DNA from: Hymenopus coronatus
Taxonomy: Eukaryota; Arthropoda; Insecta; Mantodea; Hymenopodidae
NCBI GenBank assembly: GCA_030762935.1
Contig: CM060895.1
Location: forward strand, 28,696,501 to 28,760,500
DNA: 64,000 nucleotides
Direction: 5' to 3'
Below the pieces are notes generated by a model that worked only from the letters and a program-made list of their open reading frames with translations, did no database searches and was not told the DNA's origin. Each line of letters opens with the position of its first letter. Positions within the stretch are counted from its first letter, which is position 1. The translations under genes and the position numbers were made by a program. Positions 22,017 to 34,319 of this stretch are shown here, piece by piece.

Positions 22017-22232
22017 GTTGTTTTTATCCTCGTTTTCACATTATTTTTTAAATATCTTTCTGAAATCACCTATCTGTGGCTTTTGTGGTGATTACTTTTA
22101 TACATTGAATTTTATATTTAACTTTCGTTCTTATCTATATTTTTATGAGCCTTATCTCTGACTTTTGCCATTACTTGTTTGATAAGGGCTCTGATTACCT
22201 TGTAGTTGAGCGCCCTTAACCACCACCATGCT
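19322..22232 (+). mobile_element. I-like LINE copy D, 5'-truncated
   Basis: The copy begins at the end of the endonuclease domain (GATCAAGCCAACTGGAACC, equal to about 6361 in copy A). It runs through RT and RNase H to the 3' hairpin (AAGGGC at 22184, GCGCCCTT at 22210) and a short tail. Leader, ORF1 and the endonuclease are absent. No target duplication was found, partly because the left edge coincides with the end of repeat R copy 2. Confidence 0.8.
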
Positions 22233-22817
22233 GATTTTATTGAAATAATGGTTTCTTGTGCTAGTCATTTGAACTTTATTTAGGTAGAATATTTTAATAA
22301 TTCTTCAATATTATCTAATTGCTCCTTATTAATCAAGCACCAGTCCTTTTTAATCAAAATCAAATTAATCTCCCTAAATTTATTTGCACGTTTTCACATG
22401 GCCTCTTTGGGAATTCTTTTAAAAAATCTAACTTCCCTGCAGGAAGAATCATGCATAATTCCTTTGTCCATATAATACGCTTGTCTAGTGTGAACACAAA
22501 AAATAATTGCCAAACTTGAGAATAGCTTTGGTGAGACTGAAAAATAAGCTAGCTTAAGCCTAAGTTTCAATGTGTGATGTAGAGTTGTGTATCAATTTGC
22601 CAATTAGTATGTAAGAAGAACTGCGTATAAATGTTTAAAATATCCTGCTGAGAAATATGAGGTTAGGAAGTTCCTAAATAAGCAGTCACTACTGTAGCAT
22701 ATGCTTTATAATTGATTCTTTGCAAGATTTTATCTTTTCTGTTCTCATCCTTAACAATTATATAGCAATTGTGTATTAATTATACAAGAATTTAAAGCTA
22801 TTGTTTTATTTTGAAAG
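22233..22817. other. FASN intron before exon 2
   Basis: AT-rich, no element recognised; it contains the branch point and acceptor for exon 2. Confidence 0.5.
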
Positions 22818-22998
22818 GACTGCATATGTTTCAAAAGAATACAAGCTTCCATGGAATCATGCTGGACACACTATTTTCTGTCCAGAGTGAATGGAAGAAA
22901 ATGCTGCATAACTTGTTGCAGGATGGTATAAAATCTGGTGCTGTTCAACCTCTTAATCAGATGGTATTTGCAGAAAATGAGATTGAACAAGCTTTCAG
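22818..22998 (+). CDS. FASN: FASN exon 2 of window: enoyl reductase domain, C-terminal half
   Basis: The exon continues the enoyl reductase: LHMFQKNTSFHGIMLD, then a region ending AVQPLNQMVFAENEIEQAF. FASN proteins of animals have the same F-x-K-N-x-S-F-H-G-I-x-L-D pattern and the V-Q-P-L ... F ... E-x-A-F-R-Y-M ending. The acceptor is TTTTGAAAG ending at 22817 and the donor is GTAAAC from 22999. The reading frame enters with GA (completing Gly) and leaves with AG, which the next exon completes to Arg. The acceptor has a rather weak pyrimidine tract. It follows a 21-kb intron that carries two nested LINE copies, a piggyBac relic and a third LINE copy. Confidence 0.93.
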
Positions 22999-23759
22999 GT
23001 AAACTGGATATTCATTTTCTATTGCTGCTTTTAAAACTTGTGTACACAATTTTTTAAAGGTGCTGTCGTGCAGAAGAGGTTTTAAAGAGGAATTAAAAAA
23101 GGAGATTCTGCTATTCAAGGGAACGTTTATTCCTTGGAACGATTTCTAAATAATGTTTAAGTTATTATATAGCTAAAAGTTGTTTAAATGCATAAACAAG
23201 TATAATTTTATTCATAAGACTTTTCATATTGAAACTTGGGTGTGGAGGTGGGGTGGGTGGGTAATTCGTATGGTAGAAGTGCTTTTTTGATTTTTTTACT
23301 GTGCATGTCTTCTGTCTTTTGTTGAACTAAATAGCAGATAGTAAATAAATGAATGATGTTAACAATTTAAAGCTTAATTTTTTGATAATAATCCTTTATT
23401 TGGATGTATGGAATTTTTTTGATACCAGAAAGTATGCTGCTTGTTAGCAAAATCAGATGATATATTTGGCTGAAAGGCAATCATATCCATGAACTTATAA
23501 TTACAAAATATTTTACTCATTAATGGAAACTTCCAAAAGTCTTCTTATCGAAGGATGAACTGAACACCTTTAGAATGCCATGTTTCTAAAAGCAAATTCA
23601 ATTTGTTTAATCTGACAGCTACTTTTTAATATTTTGCAAATTAATTTCTTTAGTTTGTGCATTTTTTTCTAATTGTGTGTGAATAATCATGATTTAAAGA
23701 TATGCTTTTTTACAATTTTAAATCATAATTAACACCTAAACAATGTGAAGAGTGGATAG
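22999..23759. other. FASN intron after exon 2
   Basis: AT-rich sequence without recognised features. Confidence 0.5.
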
Positions 23760-24735
23760 AAATGTAGTTGGCAAAGAAGCCCCTCCAGGGCAACAATTTA
23801 CAATTGGTACAGCAAATTCAAAAGAGATCAGCTTTTGTTAGTGATGAATTTCATGAAGGATTCCACTTCTGATGAAAGTGTTGCCGCTATTCAAGCAATG
23901 CTTGTAGAAGATTCACGGACATCTTATGAATTTATTCGAGTGACATTTGGCATTGGTATGCATCCAATCTAAAACATTTTACATCAACAGTTATACGTGA
24001 GAAAACACTGTTATCAATGGACTGCACATAAATTCTTGGTCTAAACAACAAAGCATTAATTGATGCAAAAAAATGTTGAGAAAATTCCAATGCAGCGCTT
24101 CAAATTTGGTTTGGAAAATAATTGATAGCGAATCTTGAAATTCATTTTCTGATAATAAAAAGAAAAGTCAATCTGATGAGTCTTACAAACATCATCTAAG
24201 ACTACTAAAGGCTGGCAAATTTGTAGTGCTGGTAAGAAGATGGTTGCTGTATTTTTTCTAAAACAGGCCATATGGCTACTATAGCATTAGAAGATAGATA
24301 TATTGGTACAAATCTGTGGTAGGTAACCATAAGTTGATATGTGAAAATATGATAGGTGTCACATATGAAGTTTTGGCTGTTACTATTCTGTTCACGAATC
24401 ACATATCAAGGCCTGTCCAGAAACTTTTTAGGTTCTATTTCAAACCAATCCTTGTTGAATTTTGACAGCTTCAAGATTACCATTAAGGTGGCCCTTCAAT
24501 GAAATGTAAAAATCACAGATATGTACTTATCAATTTATAGCTCTCACCACAAAAACTCAGTTTACTACCAATTTTTTAAAAATTTTGTGAAAAATACCCT
24601 AAAGGAAAGTAATTTCACATCATGACAATACATCATATGCAGCAAAACTAACAATTATGCATCTAGATGCCCTAAAGGCTATCACTGGATCCTCCATCAT
24701 ACAGTTCTGACCTAGCACCTTGTGATTTATTTATT
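23760..24735 (+). pseudogene. mariner-type transposase relic 1
   Basis: Translated fragments in order resemble a Tc1/mariner transposase. PSRATIYNWYSKFKR is the first helix-turn-helix. DESVAAIQAMLVEDSRTSYE, then IRVTFGIGMHPI and LYVRKHCYQWTAHK, form the second. GKKMVAVFFLKQAIW follows, and HHDNTSY is the catalytic HDNA region. It has many stops, and the final D34D/E part is cut near 24730. Ends were not determined. Confidence 0.65.
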
Positions 24736-24844
24736 TACATAGAATGTCCCAGTGAGCATATTGTCTAGGTAGGGACTGCCCTTTAGTGAGGCGGTAAGCA
24801 AAATACAAAGAATAAAATAAACACATTAACTCATATAAAAAGGA

Positions 24845-25120
24845 GTATAATGTAATGTGTAATGGTTACCATGCTAGCTTCATATACCCAAGGTCGCGGG
24901 TTCAAACCCGGTGGAGGACAATAGATTTTATCGGGCGTAAAAATCCATAGCATGGCTTCCTTCGGAAGGGAAGTAAAGCCATTGGTCCCGTGTCGTAGAT
25001 TTACGGCACGTAAAAGAACCTCAAGCCTGATAGAGAGGCCTCTGAGCAAAATTAAGCGGTCTTTCACGCTCAATACAGAATGGGGCTAAGAACCACTGTA
25101 GTGAAAGAGCGTCCATAAAT
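24845..25120 (+). repeat. tRNA-headed SINE family 2, copy 1
   Basis: The head contains GTAATGGTTACCATG and a B box GGTTCAAACCC (about 24900-24910). The body has the family segments GGCTTCCTTCGGAAGGGAAG, AAAAGAACCTCAAGCC and GAGCGTCCATAAATAACAC. It is about 90% like 59812-60107, but the first ~15 bp of the head are missing. Confidence 0.75.
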
Positions 25121-25199
25121 AACACGCCATTGATTCATTTCACTAGTTCTTAACATAGTTTGTGAGGGTGTGTGATTAAACTTAATGCAATATTTCAAA

Positions 25200-26880
25200 A
25201 AACACCATAGGGATTTTCTGTTGTCAAAGTTTTAGGAATTGCTGTATTGCTCAAGTAGGTATTTGAAGAGTTTGTTTTTAAATTAGAATAAGCTAAGTGA
25301 TTCTTTAATGTTTAGTGGGAGACTGTTGTATGTTTTGTTGGCACTATGTAATATATTTTTTATTCCATATTTGGTAGAGTTAACTGGTTCTATACGTATG
25401 TGATTGACTGATCTAGTTTTTAGGAGTGAATATCTCTTTTGTGTTTGATTACAGAGTTCGTGCATATGGTTTGATTACAGAGTTCGTACATAGTAGGTTA
25501 TTTTCAATTTTGTACATGAATAAAGATTCACTAAACTTACAGAGATAGGAAAATGGCAGAATATTTGTTTCCTTAAATATTTCTACAGAAGGCTTTAAAT
25601 GTTAAATGCATAAAGTATTTTAATAGCTCTCTTTTGTAGCATTTCTAAACAGTTTAGCTGTTCTTTATATTTATTGGACCATGCTGCATTTAAATACAGA
25701 AAATTGGAATGCAATTTAAATACTTCTTTTACAGCTGTTATTTAAGTCTAGATCTTTTAGTCTGTACAATATGTGAATAATAGAGTTTGTTTTGCTGATA
25801 ATGTGTTCAATATGGTATGTTCATGTCAAAGATGAGTCTAGTGTTAGCCCTAGGTATGTAAATCTGTTTACTCTTTCTATAACATTATCTTTGATCTTAA
25901 TTGACATATTACTTGTATTGGTCTAGAGGTTTATGAAAGAGATTTATATTTAATTTTTTTTTCATTAAGGGTTAAGTTGTTATTTGTGAACCATGTCTGT
26001 AGTGTTGTCAGTTTGCATGTCTTTCATTACCTGTGATTCAGATTTATTTTCATTAAATAGTAAAATATCATCTGCAAATAGAAATATTTTACCTATTAGT
26101 TCTACATTTCCTATATCTTTAATGAAGATAAATAAAATTGGACCTAACACTGTACCTTGTGGAACTCCATGTTTTACTGTTAATATTGGGCTGGAATAAT
26201 TGTTTAGGTTGACATATTGTACTCTAAGGAGATAGCTTCTAAACCGGTTCAAGGCAATTCCTCTTATTCCTGACTGTGCTAATTCTTTTAGGAGGAGTTT
26301 ATGATTGACAGTATCAAACGCTTTATTTAGGTCAATGAAAAGTCCACCTGCAGTTTGTTTGTTATCTAAAATTTTTTGCAATAGGCTTACTACATCAAGT
26401 GCTACTGCTTCTGTGCTGCGTTAGGGTAAGAATCCATATTGGAATTTAAAAAAAAAATGTATCTGTTCTAGAAAGTTCACAAGTCTGTCTTTTACTATGG
26501 ATTCTAGAACTTTTGAAACAGCGGCACAATACTTAATGGGTCTATAGTTGTTTAGAGAAGCTTTATCATCTTTTTTGTGTATTGGTACCAATCTAGCAAG
26601 CTTACACATGTCAGGTACTGTACCACTATTTAGAGAAAGATTAATTAGATCTGAAAGTATGGGTGCAGGATGATAGTGACAATTCTTTAAAATTATATTA
26701 TTAATTGCATTATTTGTGATTTTGTTGTTTTTGTTTTTAAGTTTTTGTAGTATTTTACTCACTTCTTTTGTATCTGTTGGTTTAAAGAATAATGATTGTA
26801 GTGGACTTATATGATTATTACATATTTTCCAAAAATTAAAAATAAAATTCATGGAATCACTTTTTCATCACCAGACGAAG
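25200..26880 (-). pseudogene. Reverse transcriptase of a second LINE family, relic
   Basis: On the - strand the frames 26852-26421 and 26381-25980 encode an RT. SLNSGTVPDMCKLARLVPIHK and YRPI belong to the fingers, LFIDLNKAFDTVNHKLL is motif A, KHGVPQGTVLGPILF is motif B and LFADDILLF is motif C. Thumb-like remnants (NRFTYLGL... and the C-terminal segment ending near 25283) follow with many stops. No endonuclease was found upstream. The motifs suit the CR1/jockey side of LINEs and differ clearly from the I-like family. Confidence 0.75.
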
Positions 26881-27906
26881 CAGCAAAAGATTATGATGGC
26901 CTGGTTTCTGAAATGCCTCAGAAAGAAACATTTTCAACTTATTAGAGAAGAATCACTTCATTTCCACACTAGAGTACCGATCATTCACCAACAAAGATAT
27001 AATTTAAATAATCATTATATCATTTATGTTATAGTGAGGAAATGCAAGAGTTTCGGTAATTAAACTTATTTATATGACCATTTATTTTAAGGCATGGCTT
27101 AGAAACTGTCTACAACTTCAATTCCACATTATCATTTAGAACTGCTGAAGAAACGGCTGACATACAAATCAGTAAACAAAAGTGTCTCCAAAATTACTCT
27201 GAAATACCATTTGTGGTATTTAAGTGAAATATTAGCTGGCTTGAATATTTTTGAGTTGGTTTTGTAACACCTAAGTATCACTTATGTATAATTTTTAGCT
27301 GGCTTGTATTTTTTGATAAGGAAGTCCCAACCCAGGTAATGACTTCAGTGATTGAATGCAACAAGTTAACCAGGGCCCACTTAAATGCACTGAAGTGAAG
27401 AAACAACTCAATTTATTCTCAGCAACTTGGTAATTTTATTACACAAACTTCCAGTGAATTATTTGTAACACTGAATGTTTCTCAAAACTTTCTTCAAAAT
27501 CGACATGTAGACAGTGAATAAGTGAAAGCTAAAAGATAAGCTCAGTCTCGGAAAGTTGTAACTGAAGAATTTCAAAATTTTGATTTTGGTTGGCAACCTG
27601 ATTCATTCACTTAGCTTCTTTTCTAAACATGTGACTATAGGTAGTACTAGCATCATGTGTGCTTCTATGTAACTAAACAGAATGAGTATTGAAACCATTT
27701 GGTCAATATAAATCTTGATTAACAAGAAGAAAACAATTTTTTTAAGGAATAATTTGTAGAATAGATATATTATGGAGGTGCAGCAAGTCCAAGTTGATGC
27801 ATGGATGATGGTATTCTTCATTACTAACTGACTGGCCAGTTGATGAGATAAGATAAGGCAGGAGTGCTCTCACTCAATATAAACACCAGAAGCACTATCA
27901 ACAATA
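26881..27906. other. FASN intron between LINE relic and Tigger element
   Basis: AT-rich sequence with no recognised element. A short frame at 26851-27063 shows no family resemblance. Confidence 0.45.
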
Positions 27907-29954
27907 CAGTTGAACTTGATTTATGGGTATATCAAGGGACTAAGGGAAGATTACTTGTAACTCAGAATTACTTACAACTGAGATTTTGATAATGCATCAT
28001 ACATAAAAAAAAAAAGGCAATACAGTGGGTAAAATTTTACAAACAACAAAGATATGTATTAAGAAAACATTATTTTGAACTTGGTCCTGCTTTAAAGAAA
28101 TAAGTTAATTTAGCTTGTTTCAGTTTTCTTGCACTAAGTGCATAAACCTCGTTTTGCAAACTTATTAATGAATTTGCAGCTTTTTCACTACCACTTTTAG
28201 CACTGATGTAATGCCTACATTTATTGTACTTAACACTTCATTCACCTTATAGTTTTTGTTTTACAGGCAGTTGAAGTTGTCTATTTCTTTTGTAGTAACC
28301 CTGTATATACATACAGCTAACCTAAGCTAACCTCTGGCTGTAATTTATCGATCAATGTGAAAAAAATACTATATAATCTGAATATATGCACTATGTCGTA
28401 TTTCAAGATTTGAGTCATCATCCACATTACTGTCAGTGTCGCTTGAAGCTGGTCCACCTTCTTGATCACCACCATGTACTTGGCACACAACAGCAATAAT
28501 CTCCACATCCTGTAGTTCCCCGCACACAGCTAGATTGTCATGAAAATGCACAAAGGTATCGAAATTTGCACCCTTTGGTAGAGCTAACTCATTTATAGGC
28601 TCATCACTAGCAATATCATCACCATCATAAGAGACAGTCTCTTCCAGTAAGATTTAATAAAGCAGTGTTTGATTGCGGAGGATGACACCTGCTTCCACAC
28701 AGCCAAAATAAATTCCATGGTTTAAAGTAAGTTAATGGCAAGATTTTCATTTCCGCATTAGTCAAGTGTTATTAAATGTTGAACCAGCATTTTTCTATAA
28801 TGAACTTTGAAATGTGCAATGATGCCCAAATCAAGTCGCTGTAGACGACTGGTGCAGTTAGGAGGGGAAAATTCCACTCAAACATTTTCCAAAATTATTT
28901 GTGGCAGTGTGTTGTACATCAATCCATAAAAAGAACGATTTTCTTCTGTTTCTTTTTCATTTTAATGTACAGTTTCTTTAACCACTATTCCATTAAAATC
29001 ATAGTGATCCAAGACTTCCGATTGGATTCATATTCCGTAGGTTTTGTTTTCACACCCTTAAAACTCCTCAGATTCTTGGATTTTCCTATCACAAGTGGGG
29101 GAAGGTTTGTCTGATCCGTCTGCATTGGTGGCAAGAAGAACTGTTATGCAAATTTTACTTTTTTTCCCTCCATGGCATGAGTCGTCCTTTGCAGCTAATG
29201 TCCTGCTGGGAAGGAGATTGTAGAATGGGCCAGTCTCATCACAGTTGTAGATGTTTTGAGGAGGCTGATAATCCCTTATGATTCCTAGTAGAGCCTCTTT
29301 CTTCCAGTGTTGAACCGTGATGTCATCCACAGCATTAGACTTGCTGCAAATTGTTTTCCCTGTGATTCCATGACAATCTTTAAATCCCTGCAACCATCCT
29401 GATAAGCCTTGAAATCAGCCGTGATGCTCATTATTTTAGCTAAATCTATCGCTTTTGATTTCAGCATGTCACCACTGATTGGTAGAGCTGCAGCCCATTT
29501 CTGCTAGAACCATGTGAAAAGTGCCATTTCCAAATCAGCATATCTCCCTTCCTGCTGACGGCTGCATTTTCTTGATTTGGCACCCAATTTTAAAAACTCG
29601 TCCAAAATAACATTTTTGTTACTGATGACTGTACATAGCATGGAGTAAGCAGTTCCTAAGTCTGAAGCAATTTCGGTTTTGGTTTTGTGTGGATTAAGCT
29701 CCACTTCTTGTATGAATTTCACTTTCTGTTCTAGCATATAACATTTCCTTTCTCTGTTCTCCATGGCTGATTAAAAGCAACTGAGTCATGAAACACAAAC
29801 CACTGTGTAACAATAAACACCAGATACCAAACATTTTATCTTTACTTCTCATTTGTTGCTGCATTGTCACGCTCTACCAGCAAATGAAGCTACGAAAATT
29901 TACATATAAATGTGAATTACTAACAAAATGTTAGGTATAAAACAGGTTCAACTG
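27907..29954 (-). mobile_element. Tigger/pogo-type DNA transposon, full length (2048 bp)
   Basis: The ends are inverted repeats: CAGTTGAACTTGATTTAT from 27907, and on the opposite strand CAGTTGAACCTGTTTTAT from 29954. CAGTTGAACC is a typical Tigger-type terminus. The left flank is TA, as expected for the TA target; the right flank reads CA, probably a mutated TA. The transposase relic lies inside on the - strand. Confidence 0.8.
28370..29764 (-). pseudogene. Tigger/pogo transposase relic
   Basis: The ATG at 29764 starts MENRERKCYMLEQKVKFIQE, a CENP-B-like N-terminal helix-turn-helix (KTKTEIASDLGTAYSMLCTVI). A second DNA-binding part follows (DLEMALFTWF, LPISGDMLKSKAI). The DDE core starts with NCDETGPFYNLLPSRTL (first catalytic Asp) and continues GKKSKICITVLLATNADGSDK, then the region 'K-I-V-L-F-M-D' (second Asp, about 28930). 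An acidic C-terminal tail (DTDSNVDDDSN, near 28420) ends it. Frameshifts and stops make it inactive. Confidence 0.8.
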
Positions 29955-30135
29955 CATAAAGAGGTACATTAGGGAGCATGCTCTAAGTAATTAGGATAAC
30001 ACAAAGATGGGGTCCCCAGACACTGCATATAGGATCTTAGGACCCTTTGCATCTGACATGACCTAGGGAGAAAGGGATGAGGGGAGAGACCCAAAGGGTG
30101 ACTAAATGTGGATGATGAAGACAATGATGTTGATT

Positions 30136-30196
30136 TTTTTTTTTTTTGCGCGCTTTGTCCACCACAAATCTCACATGCGGTCGCTTGGGATCGAAC
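30136..30196 (-). repeat. Truncated tRNA-headed SINE family 1 fragment
   Basis: On the - strand this reads GTTCGATCCCAAGCGACCGC, then ATGTGAGATTTGTGGTGGAC, followed by an A tract (T run at 30136-30149). It matches the B-box side of the copies at 46126 and 55767, but lacks their body and A box. Confidence 0.65.
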
Positions 30197-30239
30197 GGTT
30201 AAAAATGGAATATCTCTGAAGCTGCTCAGTCCCACTCAC

Positions 30240-30575
30240 AAGCTCCAAGCCTCAGTGGTTCCATGAGGGGACCCAAGCTCTAAAGCTCCAAATCAGGATC
30301 TTGAAAGAGCATTATCAATGACAATGCCAGGATAAACCTTTTACAGTGTGCAAGCCACCAGCAAACATTGTTGCCTGGTCCTGTAAACTTGAAACAAATG
30401 ACAAGGAAATGATGCACAGGAAAATTACAAGGATGTAATGAATCTTCCCAGCACTTGCCTGGCAATCCGGGGAAACCCCCAAAAAATCCATGGGTCAGGA
30501 AGGCAGTCACGGGAATCAAACCCATGTAAGACCTCCTGAATGTACATCACATGTTACCATGGTGCCACCTTGCTT
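30240..30575 (-). repeat. tRNA-headed SINE family 3
   Basis: On the - strand the head reads GGTGGCACCATGGTAACATG (A-box-like TGGCACCATGG) and GGTTTGATTCCCGTGAC (B-box-like), at about 30575-30505. The body contains GGGGGTTTCCCCGGATTGCC. The structure is that of a tRNA-derived SINE. The body end is not certain, because it merges with the family 1 fragment next to it. Confidence 0.6.
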
Positions 30576-30954
30576 GGTTCTAAGGTAGTGTATTATTCAG
30601 TACATTTTGTATGTAACAAGTGCTGGTAACTTGGTGATAAACTCTGTGAGTGAAGTTGTAATGAACAGTTATAATGTGCAGTAGCTGCTGCATGTGAATG
30701 AAGTGAGTGAAGTGGAAGGAAGAGGCAGCATGTTCCACTGTACTGCTATATGTGAGGAAAACTGAAGTCACAATAAAAACTTAACCAAATCATATTTGTA
30801 TAGTGACAGTGAAAACCAAATAGAGTCACTAGATGAAAGTAAATCATATATATGGCTTAGAAAAATAAAAAGAACTATAGAATCTGAATTAGTATATGAA
30901 TGAAATTATTTCATTCTTGCAAATTACCTTATACTTAACAAGCCATTGTTGTTA

Positions 30955-30978
30955 TTAATTATTATTATTATTATTATT
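30955..30978. repeat. (ATT)n microsatellite in the exon 3 acceptor region
   Basis: Eight ATT units run up to TTTCCAG at the FASN exon 3 acceptor. Confidence 0.9.
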
Positions 30979-30983
30979 TCCAG

Positions 30984-31129
30984 ATATATGGCTGGAGCAA
31001 AACACATAGGAAAGGTCTTAATAAAGGTTAGAGAAGAAGAACATGAAAAGTTAATAACTCTGCAATCTCATCTGATGCAAGCCACTCCACAATACTTATG
31101 CCATTCTGCCTGCAGCTATATAATATTAG
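30984..31129 (+). CDS. FASN: FASN exon 3 of window: end of enoyl reductase and linker to ketoreductase
   Basis: The exon encodes RYMAGAKHIGKVLIKVREEE (first Arg completed across the junction), a hallmark of the FASN enoyl reductase C-terminus. It then runs through the linker to SYIILG, which leads into the ketoreductase nucleotide-binding fold. The acceptor is TTTCCAG ending at 30983 and the donor is GTAAGG from 31130. It leaves one base into a codon, giving Gly with the next exon (ILG-GLGGFG). The pyrimidine tract is mostly replaced by an (ATT)n microsatellite that runs almost to the AG. Confidence 0.92.
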
Positions 31130-33000
31130 GTAAGGTGTTAATATGGTTGCTATGCTAAAGATGTAGATGCTATAAATGTTAGATGCTTTAATCAATTAGC
31201 ATCACCTAATTTGAAACCCAACATGAGAGCCAATATAAATTTTTCAATTCGTCTTTCTGTGTCCTATGTTTCCTCTTGTTTTTTGCACTGGAACATAATG
31301 GTTCTGTTTTTGTGAGCAACTGAATACATCTCATGAATTTTGGAAATATTATCAAAATCCCAGAATGGCATTGGGTGGGAGGAGGGATTTGGTGATGGTC
31401 AGAATTTTACTCCAGGCACAGGATTTAGAGATTAGAGTATCACAGTGATTTAAAAGAGTGTATGAAATTCCAATTGGAAAAAGTGAAATGGGTGAAACAT
31501 GTGAAATTTTGCAAGAACTTGAGTGGGGAAGTGAAAATAGAGTAGGGTTTTAGAAGAAAGCCAGGCAAAGAATTGGAGATAAAGATAGTCAAAAGATAAG
31601 AGTTCTTTAAAATTATACAGAATAATTAAAAGGGTTGGGGGAAGAAAATGTGTGAATTGTGATAAATTTGTAAGGCAAGACTTTGTGGGGATGTGATCAT
31701 TTAATAAGCTGAAAATGATTTGAGAAGAAAAAATTGGGAGGTATGTATTATGTGGGGGAGCTTGAAGAATATTTCAGGTGATGGGTTGAAGAGATGGAAG
31801 AAAGGTATATGGGAAGAAAATATGACAAATTACAGATAGAAGCTATAGTTCTTAATATGATGACTGACATGAGAATGAGTAGGAATACAATAATTGGATA
31901 GTATTTTGGAGAAATAAAGAGAAGTGGATCAGAGCAATTAATACAAATAAGAATGGAGATATAATTGATAAAATAGTGGAATTAAAGAGCAGGGAGTAGT
32001 ATTATGTAGGTAACTCTATGTTTGTGTGTAAGCAAGCTTTGCATGATGGATTATTGGATTATAAATTTAGGTTAGGCACTTTAGTTGTAAATATAAAAAA
32101 TATATTTTGCATTGTTTGTCCCTGTAGGTACTTAAAATTGTATACAGGGTGTAAATAAATATTAATTTCATTAGCAAAATCTGAATACCTCTGAAGCATG
32201 ATCACCTATGAAGGAGTAGGAGGTCACACTTCTATTATGGATGCCAATTGAATTAAGGGAACTCAGGAGGAGTGTTTAGTTCTAAAATATCAAACCAATG
32301 GAAAGCAATTTTACCAGCAGCAGCTCATGAGTATACATACTGAGTGTTCACAAAATTAGGAGTCTGATAACCCCGGAAATGTGAAATAGCATCTGCCGCC
32401 TACTAGTTATGATAGTGAACAAATTGATATAACTGCAGTGGATCCCAACATCATCATCAACACAATCAATGATAATAATGATGCACAAGTTGTCTTATAA
32501 AAGAAAGCATATTTTTTGGGTACATGTAGATCATTAAGGCAAGAACAGAGTAATGTGTAAATTAAATTGAATTGAGAATATGGATAGTCTGAAATATTAT
32601 GCGGTTCCTCATTCATGTATGTTACTTACCTCTCCCAAGGTCACTACATGAAAGGATTAATACTTAAGAAGCATTAACATTGCTGCCATTTATTGACCCT
32701 GACTTTTGCTGCTGCTATGAACTGTACTGAAGATATGGAAACAGTATAGGAAAAGAAGCTTTGTCTTGGAGAATGGCATCAAGTATGCTCAATCTATATG
32801 TATTTGCACATACGGCAATTACATCATGCCAGTCCCACATGTGCAAAAGCTTAAAACATGTACAAGTCAAGATGTGCTACTGACTTTGTTGTCATATTTC
32901 ATCCAGTTTAGAAGAGTATCTCAGTAGATTTAAAAACTGTAGACTTTAAATTACCACACTTTATATTAATAGCATTCAAAGAAAAATACCCAATAAATCT
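31130..33000. other. FASN intron after exon 3
   Basis: AT- and purine-rich. A stretch around 31650-31900 (GGGAGGTATGTATTATGTGG) loosely resembles the C-terminal zinc region of LINE H, but too weakly to call. Nothing else is recognised. Confidence 0.45.
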
Positions 33001-33229
33001 ACAAGGTGTCAAAAGCTACATGTTCTTTGTGCTCTTACGAAGGAAAGTCAATAAAGACTAAGAGTTTTTTTTTTTTTTTTTTTACTGTGCTCAACAAAGG
33101 CATGGAAACAATTTTGCATGATGCCAATGGATCAGCTATGATTGGTGGACAAAGCACATGCTTGTTTGCACATGCGTCTTTACACAGCGGACGAACAAAA
33201 TAGGTCATTTTGCCAGGCGCCTACAGAAA

Positions 33230-34260
33230 AAATGGAGGTGTTATGTGAAGAACAATAAGCTCCATTGAAATTTTGCATTTGTTTGCAGAAATCTAACATG
33301 AAAGCTTACAGAATGTTGCAGGAGGCATATGGTGATGATGTACTGCTACAGTCCACAGTACTTCAATGGTTTAAGAAAATTAAGAAGGGCCATGTTTCAA
33401 TAACAAAACAAGGTGGGCCAGCCAGGTGCTCCAGAAATAGCAGCAAACAAAACCATGATTAATGCAGCTAGCATCATTGTTCGTGAAGACCGACAAATAA
33501 CAATTGACAGACTTGCAGACATGTTAAAGATTTCCCATGGCATTGTTTTATCAATTCTGCATAATCACTTAAACATGAGATGTGTTTGTGCGAGGTGAGT
33601 GCCAAGATTATTGACCTCAGAAGTTGAGGTGGATGGAAGTGTGTATGGAACTACGTCTAGTTGAGATGCATGGGAGTGCATACCTGAATTCCATCATTAC
33701 AGGTGATGAAGTTGGCTTCACCATTAAGACCCGAAAGACAAACAGACCTCCTCAGCATGGAAATCACATGATTCTGCGATGCCAAAGAAAGCAAAGGTTG
33801 TTCAATCAGCAGGAAAGGTGATGCTTATTTTGTTCTACTACTGCCATGGAATGGTGTACCAACATCATGTCCCTTCTCATACGACAGTTATTGCTGAGTA
33901 TTATAAGTGTGTTTTGGATGTCCTTGCTAAACACATCCAATGTAAACGACCAGAACTGTATCCTTCTGGTTGGCGCCTACGCCATAACAGTGTCTGCCCT
34001 CTTGTGTGCAACATTGTTACCCAATATTTGACCCGCAGAAACATTGAATGTGTTTCCTATTCTCCATATTTGGCCTCCTGTGACTTTCATCTCTCTCTGT
34101 CTGAAAAGGAACTAAGGCTTTTGCTACTCAGAGGCTGTCGTGAAGAAGGCTGAGGCGATTATAAAGATGATGTCAAAAGATGGCTTCCAGCATATGTTCC
34201 AGGACTGGCAGAAGCACTGGGCAAAGTGCATTCAACTCAACAGAGAATACTTTGAAAAAA
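33230..34260 (+). pseudogene. mariner-type transposase relic 2
   Basis: Fragments follow a mariner transposase from end to end. MKAYRMLQEAYGDDVLLQST and VLQWFKKIKKGHVS are the first helix-turn-helix. REDRQITIDRLADMLKISHG follows (second helix-turn-helix). STIITGDEVGF-like LNSIITGDEVGF holds the first catalytic Asp. KVMLILFYYCHGMVYQHHVP, then YYKCVLDVLAKHIQCKRPEL, then a degraded HDN region (LRHNSV), and YSPYLASCDFHL stands in the position of the third acidic residue. Several frameshifts and stops are present. It differs from relic 1 in sequence, so two mariner subfamilies are present. Confidence 0.75.
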
Positions 34261-34319
34261 ATTACACCAATCTGGACTAAGACTAGTGTATTTTATGTGT
34301 AAAAAAACATTCTGTCTTT

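Noticed and set aside
31650..31900. Possible C-terminal zinc region of another LINE H copy
   Set aside because: Only a few residues (VLCGGA) agree and no neighbouring RT fragments support it.
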